A DNA stretch of 64,000 nt from Fragilaria crotonensis (Eukaryota; Bacillariophyta; Fragilariophyceae; Fragilariales; Fragilariaceae): contig JAKSYS010000012.1 in NCBI GenBank assembly GCA_022925895.1, positions 186,001 through 250,000 on the forward strand, read 5' to 3'. Numbering within the stretch: position 1 is the stretch's first letter; the number at the start of each line of letters is the position of its first letter. The position numbers were made by a program, and so were the translations under genes. Of this stretch, positions 53,640 to 63,533 are shown piece by piece. The notes below the pieces were generated by a model. The model was given only the letters and a program-made list of their open reading frames with translations. It did no database searches and was not told where the DNA came from.

Positions 53640-55374
53640 GCTGGCCGCAGGATCAGGAGCGTGATCCTTCTGCTCTTTAAGGTACGGTGTCGTCGTGACG
53701 TCGTGAGATCAGATTGATGTTGGTGATGTTTAAATCGACCAAAAATGCTTTGAGGTTTGAGGTAGACACCGAGTTTCAGCTGTACTCGTCTAGAGTACCA
53801 ACTGCCAGGTGGCACACTGATCCTGTTTCTGTGGCTGAGCGTCGTTCGAGGGTTCGGGTTTTTGAATCGTTGAGTACAGGGTATGAATACAGGGTACTGT
53901 ACAAGGTACAAGTACTCCAGTACATTACAAGTACCTCTATACAGTATACAGACTACTACTGCCGGTAGTCTCTAGAGCAGTACTGGAAACAGGTGCTCGG
54001 ACTCTCGGACTAAAATATACTCTATGCATACTCTACTCTTGTAGACTCTAAGAGCATTCTCTATGGTTGAGGGGGGTACGTCAAAAATCTGACCCTAGGG
54101 TCAGATGAATATACCCTTTTTAAAAATGAAAAATTGAGCATTCTCTATCGTTGACCCCCTTTTCTACTGACGTACTGGTCTTTTCCTACACTACCCGGCA
54201 GACTTCTCGAGTCTCATCATCTCATCATTGAAGTGACGAGAAGTCGTAGAGCCGACAACAAAAACAACACATACAGTGGCTACGTGCCTTTTTTTGCTTC
54301 GGGGAGCGCGTTGAGGCAGACGACTTTATGTCGGAGTTCGTTCGTCAGCGTCTGATGCGCTGTTTTCACTGGTACGTGCCGTCTTCTTGTTTCGGGGAGA
54401 GCGTCGAGGCGGATGTGTCGTCGGAGTTCATCCGACAGCATCCGATTTGCTGTTGGCGCTACCGGTAGAATGATAGTAATACTAGTAGCTACATGCCTTC
54501 GTCTTGTTGCTTCGGGGAGAGCGTCGAGACGAAGGTGATGTCGGAGTTCCAGGCGTGGTGATTTGGCTGGTATCAACAGGAGAACAGGAGTATGAAGTGT
54601 GACTAGGAGGGTTTCGAGTGGATGACGCGCAGTTTGACACGAGGAATGAGAAATGCAACGATGTACCCCCCAAATATACCTAGGGGTCAGATTTCGAAAA
54701 TCTGGCCAGATTTTCGAAATCTGACCAGGGGGGGTATATTTGTGACCCCCCCTAAATGTCAAATATACCCCCTCATAGAGAATGCTTTTTAAAAAAAGTT
54801 GAAATTTACTCAAATATACCCCTCCATAGAGAATGCTCTAAGAGTACTCGAGTATGCATTATGCATATCCTACTATATCCTACTATATTATAAATTAATT
54901 GTGTGCGTGTGTGCGTGCGTGCGTGCGTGCGTCTGTTACGGAGTATGACCACTCTGGGGTACTGGATCAAATGAATACTGTCTCATACTCGGAGTATATG
55001 TCATACATGCATACTGGAGTACTCCGTAAGCGATGTCGGTAAGATTTGCATGTACGTAGTTGCGTCAGTGCGTGCGTCTGTTACGGAGTATGACCACTCT
55101 GGGGTACTGGATCAAATGAATACTGTCTCATACTCGGAGTATAAGTCATACATGCATACTGGAGTACTCCGTAAGCGATGTCGGTAAGATTTGCATATAC
55201 GTAGTTGCGGCAGTGCGTGCGTCTGTTACGGAGTATGACCACTCTGGGGTACTGCACTACTTGCGTATAGTACTGAACTGTACAAACAGTACACACAACC
55301 GTGCACAAACCATACCGTACACGTATTCCAAAAGTCCGACCAATTGGGAGGTACCCACTAGTCCTACTATAACT
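53640..55374 (+). repeat. Repeat unit A, copy 1 (with MITE insertion)
   Basis: Begins CTGGCCGCAGGATCAGGAGC (53641) and ends GGGAGGTACCCACTAGTCCT before 55375. The same sequence follows directly as copy 2 (55375-55404 plus 61047-62492). Its blocks are AAATGCTTTGAGGTTTGAGG, GTCGTTCGAGGGTTCGGG, GGTAGTCTCTAGAGCAGTAC, TATTATAAATTAATTGTGTG, a GTGCGTGC microsatellite, and two or three copies of TACGGAGTATGACCACTCTG. It is interrupted at 54055-54835 by a MITE. No coding capacity is credible; open frames on both copies are shadows. Confidence 0.8.
54055..54835. mobile_element. MITE with 9-base target duplication (MULE-like)
   Basis: The 781-base element has inverted ends CATTCTCTATGG...CCATAGAGAATG and 9-base direct repeats CTCTAAGAG at 54046-54054 and 54836-54844. 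The empty site is preserved in repeat copy 2 (61400-61425, CTCTAAGAGTACTCGAG). A 9-base duplication suggests Mutator-like (MULE) origin; Merlin is an alternative. End-like words recur internally (GCATTCTCTATCGTTGACCC near 54140; CATAGAGAATGC near 54774), so it may be a composite of nested ends. The centre holds about three imperfect repeats of CTTCGGGGAGAGCGTCGAG...GTCGGAGTTC (54300, 54390, 54512). It encodes no transposase. Confidence 0.78.
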
Positions 55375-55663
55375 GGCCGCAGGATCAGGAGCGTGATCCT
55401 TCTGGGAAGTCCAGTTAAGAATTTTGCTCGAATCCCATTGGCCGAGTTAAGGATTTCTTAACTGGGGGTGTCTTCACTCTGAAATTTTCCTCGACGGAAG
55501 ACTTCCGGAATGTGACATTGGGCAAACGGAATGGCAAGTTAAGCTCCCAGTTAAGGGCCCAAGCTAGAATTCTCATTGGATGACGTATGCGGTTTGGGAC
55601 TGTCTCGTCCTCAAAAAAATCATTTTCTGCAGGTCATTCCAAACAACGAAGAACAACATCACC

Positions 55664-57670
55664 ATGACAGACGCACATTCCGTACTTGATGCAACCATCG
55701 TTGCAGCTTCTGCAAGAAATGTCCGAGACACTGCGCCCAAGGCCGACGAATCCTACAAACGAGAGTGGAATCGGTTCAAGACGTTTGTTGATGATGCACG
55801 AGCCAATCAGCTGCTGCCTCCTGGCGATAAGTATCTGACACGTAACAATGTGGATCTTTTCTTCACTACTGTTGTTGCGCTTCGCGATAATGTTATGCCC
55901 GAGAGTGCAAGACGCGTTGTAAGCTCCCTACAGTATTTTTCTCGGTTTGAAGAGCATCCGACATCCAATTTTGTTGTGGATGCTAGTGTACATGTTTCAA
56001 ACTCACTGCAAGCTCAGAGCCGACGATACTTTGATTATGTCGGTCGGCAAGTGATGAAAGAGCCCCATTCAAACCTTCCAACAAATATTTTGAGCGACAA
56101 TGATCACAGGAAGGTACTCGAAGCAATTTTTGAGGGGCACCCGAATTGGCAAGTCCTTGCGTTGTCTTGGAATTGCTGCACTCAGACGTATGTTAGGGGA
56201 CAGTCAGTTCGAAGCTTCCAGTTTGCTGATTTGCGTTTGGACGAGGCACACAAGCGTGAGGGTGGAGATGGTTCTCGAATTTTGTCAATCGTATTGCGGC
56301 AGGGGCAACATAAACATAAGGCGGACAAAACTCGTGTCGTTGGTTGCTATCGCCATCGCGAGTTCATGCAATGCACAACTGGGATCCTGGCTCTGGTTTT
56401 ATTTGACCGTTTACATTTTAACCGCGACATTGACTTCTATGTAGACGAATTTGGAGGCAGCAAGTGGAGGAATCTGAATTTGATCAGTGGATGGAAAGAT
56501 AGGAGGTCACATGCGGCAGCATATGAATCTGTCCTTCGCGCTGCTAATGTGAGCTGGAGCAAAGTGACCCACATGCGGAAGGCAGGAATGGAACAGTCCA
56601 GTGTCTTCGGTGATCTCTCTACTGATGAACAAGCAACAATGTCAAAACATAAAACAGAAAAGGTGTACCGATATGTGACTGAGTTATATGCCCCTGTCAT
56701 GAAAGTCATGGCTGGGTTTGGGCGGACTGAGGTCTACAGTGTACCGAGAGCTGAGATCGCCATTCCATACGAACAACCTGAGTTGCTAGTGTTTCCTCAC
56801 ATCCATGTCTGGCGAGCTCAAATGGAGTCTCCGATGGGGGACAAATGTGAGGCTGCTCGTAATTTTTTGAATAAAATGCTTCCCTGGCTAGCAGAAGTTG
56901 TGATACAAGATGGAGTGTACTGGATAGACCGATATCCAGAACACTTTATTTCTATTTTGCTCAGGCGAGCCATGCCAGCAAATTATGAAGCATGGGCAAA
57001 GGAGCAACGCAATAGAATTGATAGGGAGGTGACTTTGAGAGCAGATTCCTACGTTGCAAGCTTGAATGGCGCAGCCCAAAGATCATTTGACAGGCTCGTG
57101 AAATTGGTGCTAGAATCGAAAAACGAACTAATGGCTGCTATAGAAGGGCAATCACAGGAGATTAAAAGGCTTGCTCAAAGAATTGGTTCACAAGAAAAGG
57201 AAGAAGAGGGTCAAAACCGGCGGTGTGAACGAGGAGAAGCTGTTGGAAATGTGGGGGCTTGTACTGAAGGTCGGCCTTCTCGGACAGTAGTGGACTTGCT
57301 GAGACCGAGACCCCTTGTTCCCCCCATTCCTTCAAACATGCCTCTATCAATGACTCAATTACTTCTTGAGCACGATGAGTTTTTGCATTTGGGGAACTAT
57401 GGACTGCCTGCGTCACGCCAGAGGTGGCCAAATCAAGTAAAGATGGCCTTCAGTCGCAGGAAATACTTGTATGACATTTTGACAAAACGAGCGAGTCAAA
57501 TGAGGAACACGCTAGACATGCAGAGTCGAAAACGACGTGTTGCAGCAATGATGGATGAGGAAATGAAGTCAAGGGATCTTGCGAACACCTCCCAATACAT
57601 GTCCTACTTGAAATCTTCAGATCCAAAAAGGAACAAGAGACAACGTCACGTTAGTTCAAACATTCATTGA
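55664..57670 (+). CDS. Crypton tyrosine recombinase
   Basis: The frame is open from 55580; the ATG at 55664 (context CACCATGAC) is preferred, since TTTTCTGCAG at 55624 may be a splice acceptor. The about 668-residue protein has a helical DNA-binding N-terminal part (DESYKREWNRFKTFVDDARA, ARRVVSSLQYFSRFE), then the catalytic part: Arg in CTQTYVRGQSVRSFQFADLR (about residue 178), His-x-Arg in VTHMRKAGMEQSS (about 303-305), and the tyrosine region EKVYRYVTELYAPVMKVMAGF-type end (Tyr about 337). The MAGF ending and a following domain (FPHIHVWRAQMES, NFLNKMLPWLAEVVIQDGVY) match Crypton recombinases with a GCR1_C-like DNA-binding domain. Stramenopile Cryptons are known. The C-terminus has a coiled coil and a Lys/Arg-rich end. 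The gene is intact, so the element may be active or recently so. Confidence 0.82.
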   Translation: MTDAHSVLDATIVAASARNVRDTAPKADESYKREWNRFKTFVDDARANQLLPPGDKYLTRNNVDLFFTTVVALRDNVMPESARRVVSSLQYFSRFEEHPTSNFVVDASVHVSNSLQAQSRRYFDYVGRQVMKEPHSNLPTNILSDNDHRKVLEAIFEGHPNWQVLALSWNCCTQTYVRGQSVRSFQFADLRLDEAHKREGGDGSRILSIVLRQGQHKHKADKTRVVGCYRHREFMQCTTGILALVLFDRLHFNRDIDFYVDEFGGSKWRNLNLISGWKDRRSHAAAYESVLRAANVSWSKVTHMRKAGMEQSSVFGDLSTDEQATMSKHKTEKVYRYVTELYAPVMKVMAGFGRTEVYSVPRAEIAIPYEQPELLVFPHIHVWRAQMESPMGDKCEAARNFLNKMLPWLAEVVIQDGVYWIDRYPEHFISILLRRAMPANYEAWAKEQRNRIDREVTLRADSYVASLNGAAQRSFDRLVKLVLESKNELMAAIEGQSQEIKRLAQRIGSQEKEEEGQNRRCERGEAVGNVGACTEGRPSRTVVDLLRPRPLVPPIPSNMPLSMTQLLLEHDEFLHLGNYGLPASRQRWPNQVKMAFSRRKYLYDILTKRASQMRNTLDMQSRKRRVAAMMDEEMKSRDLANTSQYMSYLKSSDPKRNKRQRHVSSNIH

Positions 57671-57821
57671 ATGTAAGGCTTCTAGCTACTCCAAAATGTG
57701 TTTGTTAATAAATTTGCAATAAAGTTTAGTTTTTGATGTTGAATACTCGTTTGGTAGGTTTTTGGCTTGCAGCATACCACTTCTAGTATCAGCGTGGCGA
57801 TCCCAATTCAATTCCTCGACC
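57671..57821. other. Recombinase 3' flank
   Basis: AT-rich sequence with TTAATAAATTTGCAATAAAG near 57705-57725, likely the polyadenylation region of the recombinase gene. Confidence 0.45.
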
Positions 57822-58412
57822 ACATTAGGGGCCGTAACTCCATCAATTTAGATCCAATCAACAAAATTGAAACGGATCCAACATCGGGCTAGTGCCTCGA
57901 AACTTTCTGCCTCCTCCGATTTTTGTTGATACCATTCCTTAAAAAATCCATTTTCTAGCCTATACTACCGGACGTAGCGTTACCATACTATGAACTATGA
58001 ACTCCACTTCATCACCACATTTTTGGCCGTAACTCCATCAATTTAGATCCAATTAACAAAATTGAAACGGCACCAACATCGGGCTAGTGCCTCGAAACTT
58101 TCTGCCTCCTCCGATTTTTGTTGATACCATTCCTTAAAAAATCCATTTTCTAGCCTATACTACCAGACGTAGCGTTACCATACTATGAACTATGAACTCC
58201 ACTTCATCACCACATTTTTGGCCGTAACTCCATCAATTTAGATCCAATTAACAAAATTGAAACGGCACCAACATCGGGCTAGTGCCTCGAAACTTTCTGC
58301 CTCCTCCGATTTTTGTTGATGCCTTTCCTTAAAAGATCCATTTTCTAGCCTATACTACTACCGGACGTAGCGTTACCATACTATGAACTATGAACTCCAC
58401 TTCATGACCACA
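57822..58412. repeat. 195-base tandem repeat, three copies
   Basis: The unit begins CACATT(T)TTGGCCGTAACTC and includes ACATCGGGCTAGTGCCTCGA and ACTTTCTGCCTCCTCCGATT, and ends ATGAACTATGAACTCCACTT. Copies start near 57822, 58017 and 58212, with small changes (first copy AGGGGCCG instead of TTTTGGCCG). A fourth copy begins and stops at 58400-58412. The array lies inside the Crypton, directly after its recombinase. Confidence 0.88.
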
Positions 58413-60655
58413 TTTTAATCTCATTGAGTTAGCAAGAAGATTAGAGAAGAGTAGCTTATTGTGATTCGCATTGATTGACACCACAAGCAAGATCACCTTT
58501 TCCTGAAACCACTGACAATTCTGGTGGACAAGCAAGTTAATCATAACCACCATCAAGCCAAAATCCACAGTTTTTTGGGTCCTGCTGCATCATAACCATT
58601 GCTGTCAGACCCACAGTCTTCTTGGCCCACATGGTTTCCCCCAGTAAGGAAATTTCACATCCATCACTCCCTGAGTTCACAGTTACTAGTACATCGGATG
58701 ATTCACAACCCGCATCACCTCAACCAGCATTGTAACTGAAGGCCTATGGCAGGTGTTCATCTGGTTCATTACCAGCCGCTGGGAGAGATACAACAGTTTT
58801 CTTACTCTAGATACATCATTCTTAATTCTAATAAACCTTTCCCCAAACAAATTTCCTTGGAGACAAGAACACCCTTGCCATTTCAATGGATCTGATGGAT
58901 GTGGCACTTGGTGGTGACTCTTTCCAAGCTCAATTTGTGCCGCTGTGCAGGATGGTGTGACTGGCAGTGCTTGTTGTCAGTGCATATTCTATATCTCCGC
59001 AACACCATGCTACTGCCTACCGCGCATGGTCGACTAGCTAGTATCTACGGTCAATGCTGACGCGCCATCATGTGCGCTAGTGAGACTAGTTTAGTTCAAA
59101 CACCGATGTGTACCTTCGGCTCACAACTTCTAATATAGTAATCCTTTATTACCTCAATCGCACTCTTGCTGGTCCATTTGATCATAAGAGTGAAGAGGCA
59201 GAAGGATATACTTTGTTGCCACAACATGAATGCCAACACATCACCCATCGCACATTGATCATATCGGTATCGCCACACGCTGGGTCTTCTTGTTTCTGTG
59301 TTTGTTCCTCTTCATTGCGATGGCCTCATCCTGACCTGACTCCCAAGCGAGTTGTTGTTTGTGGAGCCGCCGTATTAGGGAAGCTCTCACAGCACTTGTT
59401 TGATCTAACAAATGGTAGCAGCCCTACTGATGACATTGGTGGAAGAAAGCACACCACCACCAGAGGAGTATATGTGCAACACCTTGAAAGCAAGCAACCC
59501 GTTAATTACCCAAAAATCTTTGCCTAATCCCATCAGCCATTCCTGCTGGTTGCATGCTGAGGAAACCACCAAGAAACTAAGTATGGTGGTTGTTCGTCCC
59601 TTTGTTGTTTTTGCCATGGTGTATTCTTACAAATACATGGTACTACAAGGCATGAGACATACTCAAGTCAGCAAAGAGGATGACCACAATATTTGACACT
59701 CAGCACCAACAGCTGGACGAGGCCACAACAGAATCTGACATTGCAGTGGTTTTTTGACTTGGTGGAAATGATTGGCTTGTTGTAAGACAAGCCAAAAGCA
59801 CTGCAAATGATGAGCTCATGGTGAGTAAAACAATAAGACTGACGACACCTGAATAAGGTGTTTTCTTAATGATAATAACTTGTGACAAACTCCAACAAAT
59901 GTATCTGGGATCTTTCCCCCGATTGGCTGACAAGGCACAGTGAAGAGTCACCTGAAGATTCCCTACTACAGCACCAAGCAACTTGAAGTAGCTGTTATGA
60001 TTTTGGTGGTGATGGAGATATAGCAACATACTAGTAAAGAGCTGAAATTAGATGTCAATACATTTCGTCAAGTACAGGTAACATATTGCAAACAAGCTAC
60101 AAAAAGGCTGCAACAAGGAAGAAGAATTCTAGGTCTCACAAATGAAGTTACCTTAACCTTCTAATATTGTCAGCAATATTTGAACAATACACCTCAGGAG
60201 AAGGAAGCAATTCATTAACTGATGAGATTCCAAAGTTAGCAGTTGGATTTTGATATTCTTGACCATCATTGGCCCAAATGCAACAAGTTCATCACCAGAG
60301 ATTATGCAGCACTCCTATCTATAGATGCCACTGGAATGGTTCTTCACCGCTACCCAATAGGGCACATGGTATAGCTATTCTTTGCACCAGTCATGCTCAC
60401 CAACTCTTGCATTTCTACTGCTGCTAGGGCCCAATCAACAAGATAACCTTTGTTGCCACCTATCCATCAGGACAAGATCAAATAAGCAAACATAACTTAT
60501 TTGAGATTCAGGAAATGGATATTTAGGGGTTGCAAACAAAGTGAAAAAGAGGTGGTTATTTACTTATTTACTTATGAACTTAGCTAAAGTGTGGTTTAGG
60601 TTTGATTGTGTAGAGTCCCTCTTTAAAGTACAGTTTACTGTTTACAGTGTAATGT
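58413..60655. other. Unexplained Crypton interior
   Basis: About 2.2 kb inside the Crypton without a convincing gene. Minus-strand frames at 58350-58568, 58686-58907 and 59700-60029 and plus frames at 59108-59696 are short and show no known domain. The sequence has few repeats and is poor in the GTAC words seen in host intergenic regions, so it may be transposon cargo or decayed coding sequence. Confidence 0.45.
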
Positions 60656-60660
60656 TGTCG

Positions 60661-60935
60661 TATCGTTGTATCGTTGTATCGTTGTATCGTTGTATCGTTG
60701 TATCGTTGTATCGTTGTATCGTTGTATCGTTGTATCGTTGTATCGTTGTATCGTTGTATCGTTGTATCGTTGTATCGTTGTATCGTTGTATCGTTGTATC
60801 GTTGTATCGTTGTATCGTTGTATCGTCGTATCGTCGTATCGTCGTATCGTCGTATCGTCGTATCGTCGTATCGTCGTATCGTCGTATTGTCGTATTGTCG
60901 TCGTATTGTCGTCGTATTGTCATATTGTCGTTATT
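60661..60935. repeat. 8-base microsatellite in three ordered variants
   Basis: TATCGTTG is repeated 20 times (60661-60820), then TATCGTCG 8 times (60821-60884), then TATTGTCG twice and degenerate forms with TCG insertions to about 60935. The change of one base at a time along the array indicates expansion by slippage in steps. Open frames over the array (YRCIVVSL repeats and similar) are artefacts. Confidence 0.95.
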
Positions 60936-62492
60936 TACCCAGGATCCTTCGCCGTGGAGCCTACGGACGACATACCAAGTTAAGCACTTATCGATTTCAG
61001 TCTTTTCCCCAGAGTACCTCCCTTAACCCAGAACGTACGGAATGACCCTTCTGCTCTTTAGCAAGGTTACGGTGTCGTCGTGACGTCGTGAGATCAGATT
61101 GATGTTGGTGATGTTTAAATCGACCAAAAATGCTTTGAGGTTTGAGGTAGACACCGAGTTTCAGCTGTACTCGTCTAGAGTACCAACTGCCAGGTGGCAC
61201 ACTGATCCTGTTTCTGTGGCTGAGCGTCGTTCGAGGGTTCGGGTTTTTGAATCGTTGAGTACAGGGTACAAGGTACAAGTACTCCAGTACATTACAAGTA
61301 CCTCTATACAGTATACAGACTACTACTGCCGGTAGTCTCTAGAGCAGTACTGGAAACAGGTGCTCGGACTCTCGGACTAAATACTCTATGCATACTCTAC
61401 TCTTGTAGACTCTAAGAGTACTCGAGTATGCATTATGCATATCCTACTATATTATAAATTAATTGTGTGCGTGCGTTTGTGCGTGCGTGCGTCTGTTACG
61501 GAGTATGACCACTCTGGGGTACTGGATCAAATGAATACTGTCTGAATTTTTTCACTGTGCGCAATACGCAGTACAGTAAAAAGTAGTGGTACGGAGTACG
61601 ACCAGGTTGGGGGTACTGTACGTCCAGTTTCCTGTAGTAGACACTCCGATCAAATGTGAGGCATACCCACTAGTCCTACTATCCTACTATATTATAAATT
61701 AATTGTGTGCGTGTGTGCGTGCGTGCGTGCGTGCGTCTGTTACGGAGTATGACCACTCTGGGGTACTGGATCAAATGTTGCACTGTTACGTGGATTACAT
61801 GTACTACAGGTCTACAGTACATAAACGGACGGTAATTTATGTTGAAACGACAGTGTGTTACGTTACTGAACTACAATACTGTACGAATTCAAAGTTACTG
61901 GATGGAATACTCATTGAATTTGCTGTGAACAGGTTGCTTGACAAATGCTACTGTAAAATATACCGTGCGATGAACTGCAATACTGGGGCATGATAAGTAC
62001 CAGGTACCTGGTACTGTACTTCATGAAGTTTCCTACGTTGGTACCATGGTACTGCATACTGTAGGGGAAAAAAGTAGTGGTACGGAGTACGACCAGGTTG
62101 GGGGTACTGTACGTCCAGTTTCCTGTAGTAGACACTCCGATCAAATGTGAGGCACCCACTAGTATATTATAAATTGTGTGCGTGTGTGCGTGCGTGCGTG
62201 CGTCTGTTACGGAGTATGACCACTCTGGGGTACTGGATCAAATGAATACTGTCTCATACTCGGAGTATATGTCATACATGCATACTGGAGTACTCCGTAA
62301 GCGATGTCGGTACATAAGATTTGCATGTACGTAGTTGCGTCAGTGCGTGCGTCTGTTACGGAGTATGACCACTCTGGGGTACTGCACTACTTGCGTATAG
62401 TACTGAACTGTACAAACAGTACACACAACCGTGCACAAACCATACCGTACACGTATTCCAAAAGTCCGACCAATTGGGAGGTACCCACTAGT

Positions 62493-62717
62493 AGTCGCAT
62501 ATATATTTAGCACTGTGGCATGCCAGCCGACGGAGTAGGAAAAGCGAAACAATTATTTCCGGAAGTCGCTGTCGAACGTTGTCTCCTCAATTTGGACCAT
62601 TGACTGTGAATGGATATTTGCAATCGACAGATGTAAACCAAAGTCGATCTTTTTCATTGTGAACGACACAGACACATCGAGAACGGTTCAACTTGCACCG
62701 TTACCTGGTACCGTCCG
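62493..62717. promoter_or_regulatory. Upstream region of the TrmY-like gene
   Basis: After the repeat island a host-like sequence resumes. GCATATATATTTAGCAC at about 62498-62514 is a possible TATA-type core element, 200 bases upstream of the start codon. The 5' leader ends ACCGTCCGATGGCACC around the ATG. This is inference from sequence and position. Confidence 0.35.
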
Positions 62718-63533
62718 ATGGCACCATCCTTGACAATAACCTTACTGTGCAAAGGACGGGGAGCGGATGCCAAATCGTACAAACCAGACAGAGATGATTC
62801 ACAATGGTGGAATCGAAGAGATGCACTAGTACGATGCGTCACATCGGCTTTGCTTTCGTCTGGAACCAATTGCAACAGTGTTCACATCACCCTCATTCTT
62901 ATCTTTGATGAAGACTGGAGTCGTTTTGAGATGACATACAGTGGTGATTCAGAAATCGTCCCAACAGAACGAGCTGTGGTGACGTTATGGAAAGCATCTG
63001 CTTCCAAACCGAACCAGGTCGTTGAACACGATGGTCTGTGTTGTCAACTCATCCCATATCATATTCCAGGTGATAACGTGGCGTTCGAAAACAAGCGACA
63101 AGTATTGGAACATGTTCAGAAGTATTGCACCATTGACTTCCTTCGACAACAAGGGCTGAATGCCTCTGCTGCCGTCCTTTTGCGCAAGACAAACATGAAC
63201 AAGCTGCTACAAGTATGGCAGCTATGGAAGACGCAAACTCAGGCACAGACACAAGCACGCAGCAAATGTCCTCCTCTCGAATCAATCTTCGTCTCTGTGT
63301 TGCAGCCGAAGGATCGCCCGATGATTGCAGGTATCTTGCACGAATCCTCCTTCTCAGAACTCCCTTGTTTTTCTCGCGATTCTGTGCAAACAGGGACTTC
63401 AGCGCCGCCACCGAACTTGCAGATATGCTTATTTCTTGGTGCAGTGCGAGATATGCATCCGCAAGAGAATGATCTATTGCGTATGTGTTGTACTTCTCGA
63501 TGCATTCCACTTGTGCACGTTCGATTAGGTTGA
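62718..63533 (+). CDS. TrmY-like SPOUT RNA methyltransferase, truncated at the 3' end
   Basis: TrmY-family enzymes methylate pseudouridine 54 of tRNA (known mainly in archaea). The N-terminal half has SLTITLLCKGRGADAKSYKP, RRDALVRCVTSALLSSGTN, SVHITLILIFDEDWSRFEMT and SEIVPTERAVVTLWKA, corresponding to the family's R-D-x-L-x-R-C helix, V-H strand and P-x-E-R block. The C-terminal part ICLFLGAVRDMHPQENDLLRM with IPLVHVRLG fits the SAM-binding knot (LGDHxG..EEE..LL ... SLGP). The frame stops right at VHVRLG, where the final loop and helix of the knot should follow, and the next bases belong to a Copia gag-like sequence. The gene is therefore truncated or misassembled. Family assignment is moderate; the Gln/Thr-rich insert around residue 175 is unusual. 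Confidence 0.5.
   Translation: MAPSLTITLLCKGRGADAKSYKPDRDDSQWWNRRDALVRCVTSALLSSGTNCNSVHITLILIFDEDWSRFEMTYSGDSEIVPTERAVVTLWKASASKPNQVVEHDGLCCQLIPYHIPGDNVAFENKRQVLEHVQKYCTIDFLRQQGLNASAAVLLRKTNMNKLLQVWQLWKTQTQAQTQARSKCPPLESIFVSVLQPKDRPMIAGILHESSFSELPCFSRDSVQTGTSAPPPNLQICLFLGAVRDMHPQENDLLRMCCTSRCIPLVHVRLG

Larger units (their letters stand above)
55405..61053 (+). mobile_element. Crypton (tyrosine-recombinase DNA transposon), apparently whole
   Basis: The 5.65 kb insertion is flanked by the short direct repeat CCTTCTG (55398-55404 and 61047-61053) with no long terminal or inverted repeats, as expected when a tyrosine recombinase inserts a circle at a few bases of homology. The uninterrupted target GATCCTTCTGCTCTTTA exists 1.8 kb away in repeat copy 1 (53667-53680). 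The element encodes one recombinase (55664-57670), a 195-base tandem array, about 2.2 kb of unexplained sequence and a large microsatellite. The word GTTAAG/CTTAAC is clustered at both ends (55412, 55447, 55460, 55541, 55554; 60979, 61022), a likely binding-site repeat. Confidence 0.78.
55375..62492 (+). repeat. Repeat unit A, copy 2 (split by a Crypton)
   Basis: The first 30 bases (55375-55404, CTGGCCGCAGGATCAGG to CCTTCTG) and the rest from 61047 (CCTTCTGCTCTTTAG...) match copy 1 across the same join, showing that 55405-61053 was inserted here. Beyond copy 1 the second copy has extra subunits: a TTACGGAGTATGACC-type block is repeated at 61497, 61740, 62209 and 62356, and 61686-62160 is the inverted partner of 36612-37261. 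It ends GGAGGTACCCACTAGT at 62492. Confidence 0.75.

Noticed and set aside
53597-53911. 104-codon minus-strand frame, repeated at 61027-61278
   Set aside because: It lies in repeat unit A and has no conserved domain; its similarity to the second copy is repeat identity.
55430-55465. tRNA-like words TCGAATCCC and TTGGCCGAGTTAAGG
   Set aside because: The T-arm-like and D-arm-like words are in the wrong order and too close for a tRNA in either direction.
60541-61026. Long open frames with YRCIVVSL repeats on both strands
   Set aside because: They are translations of the 8-base microsatellite, which stays open in several frames by chance.
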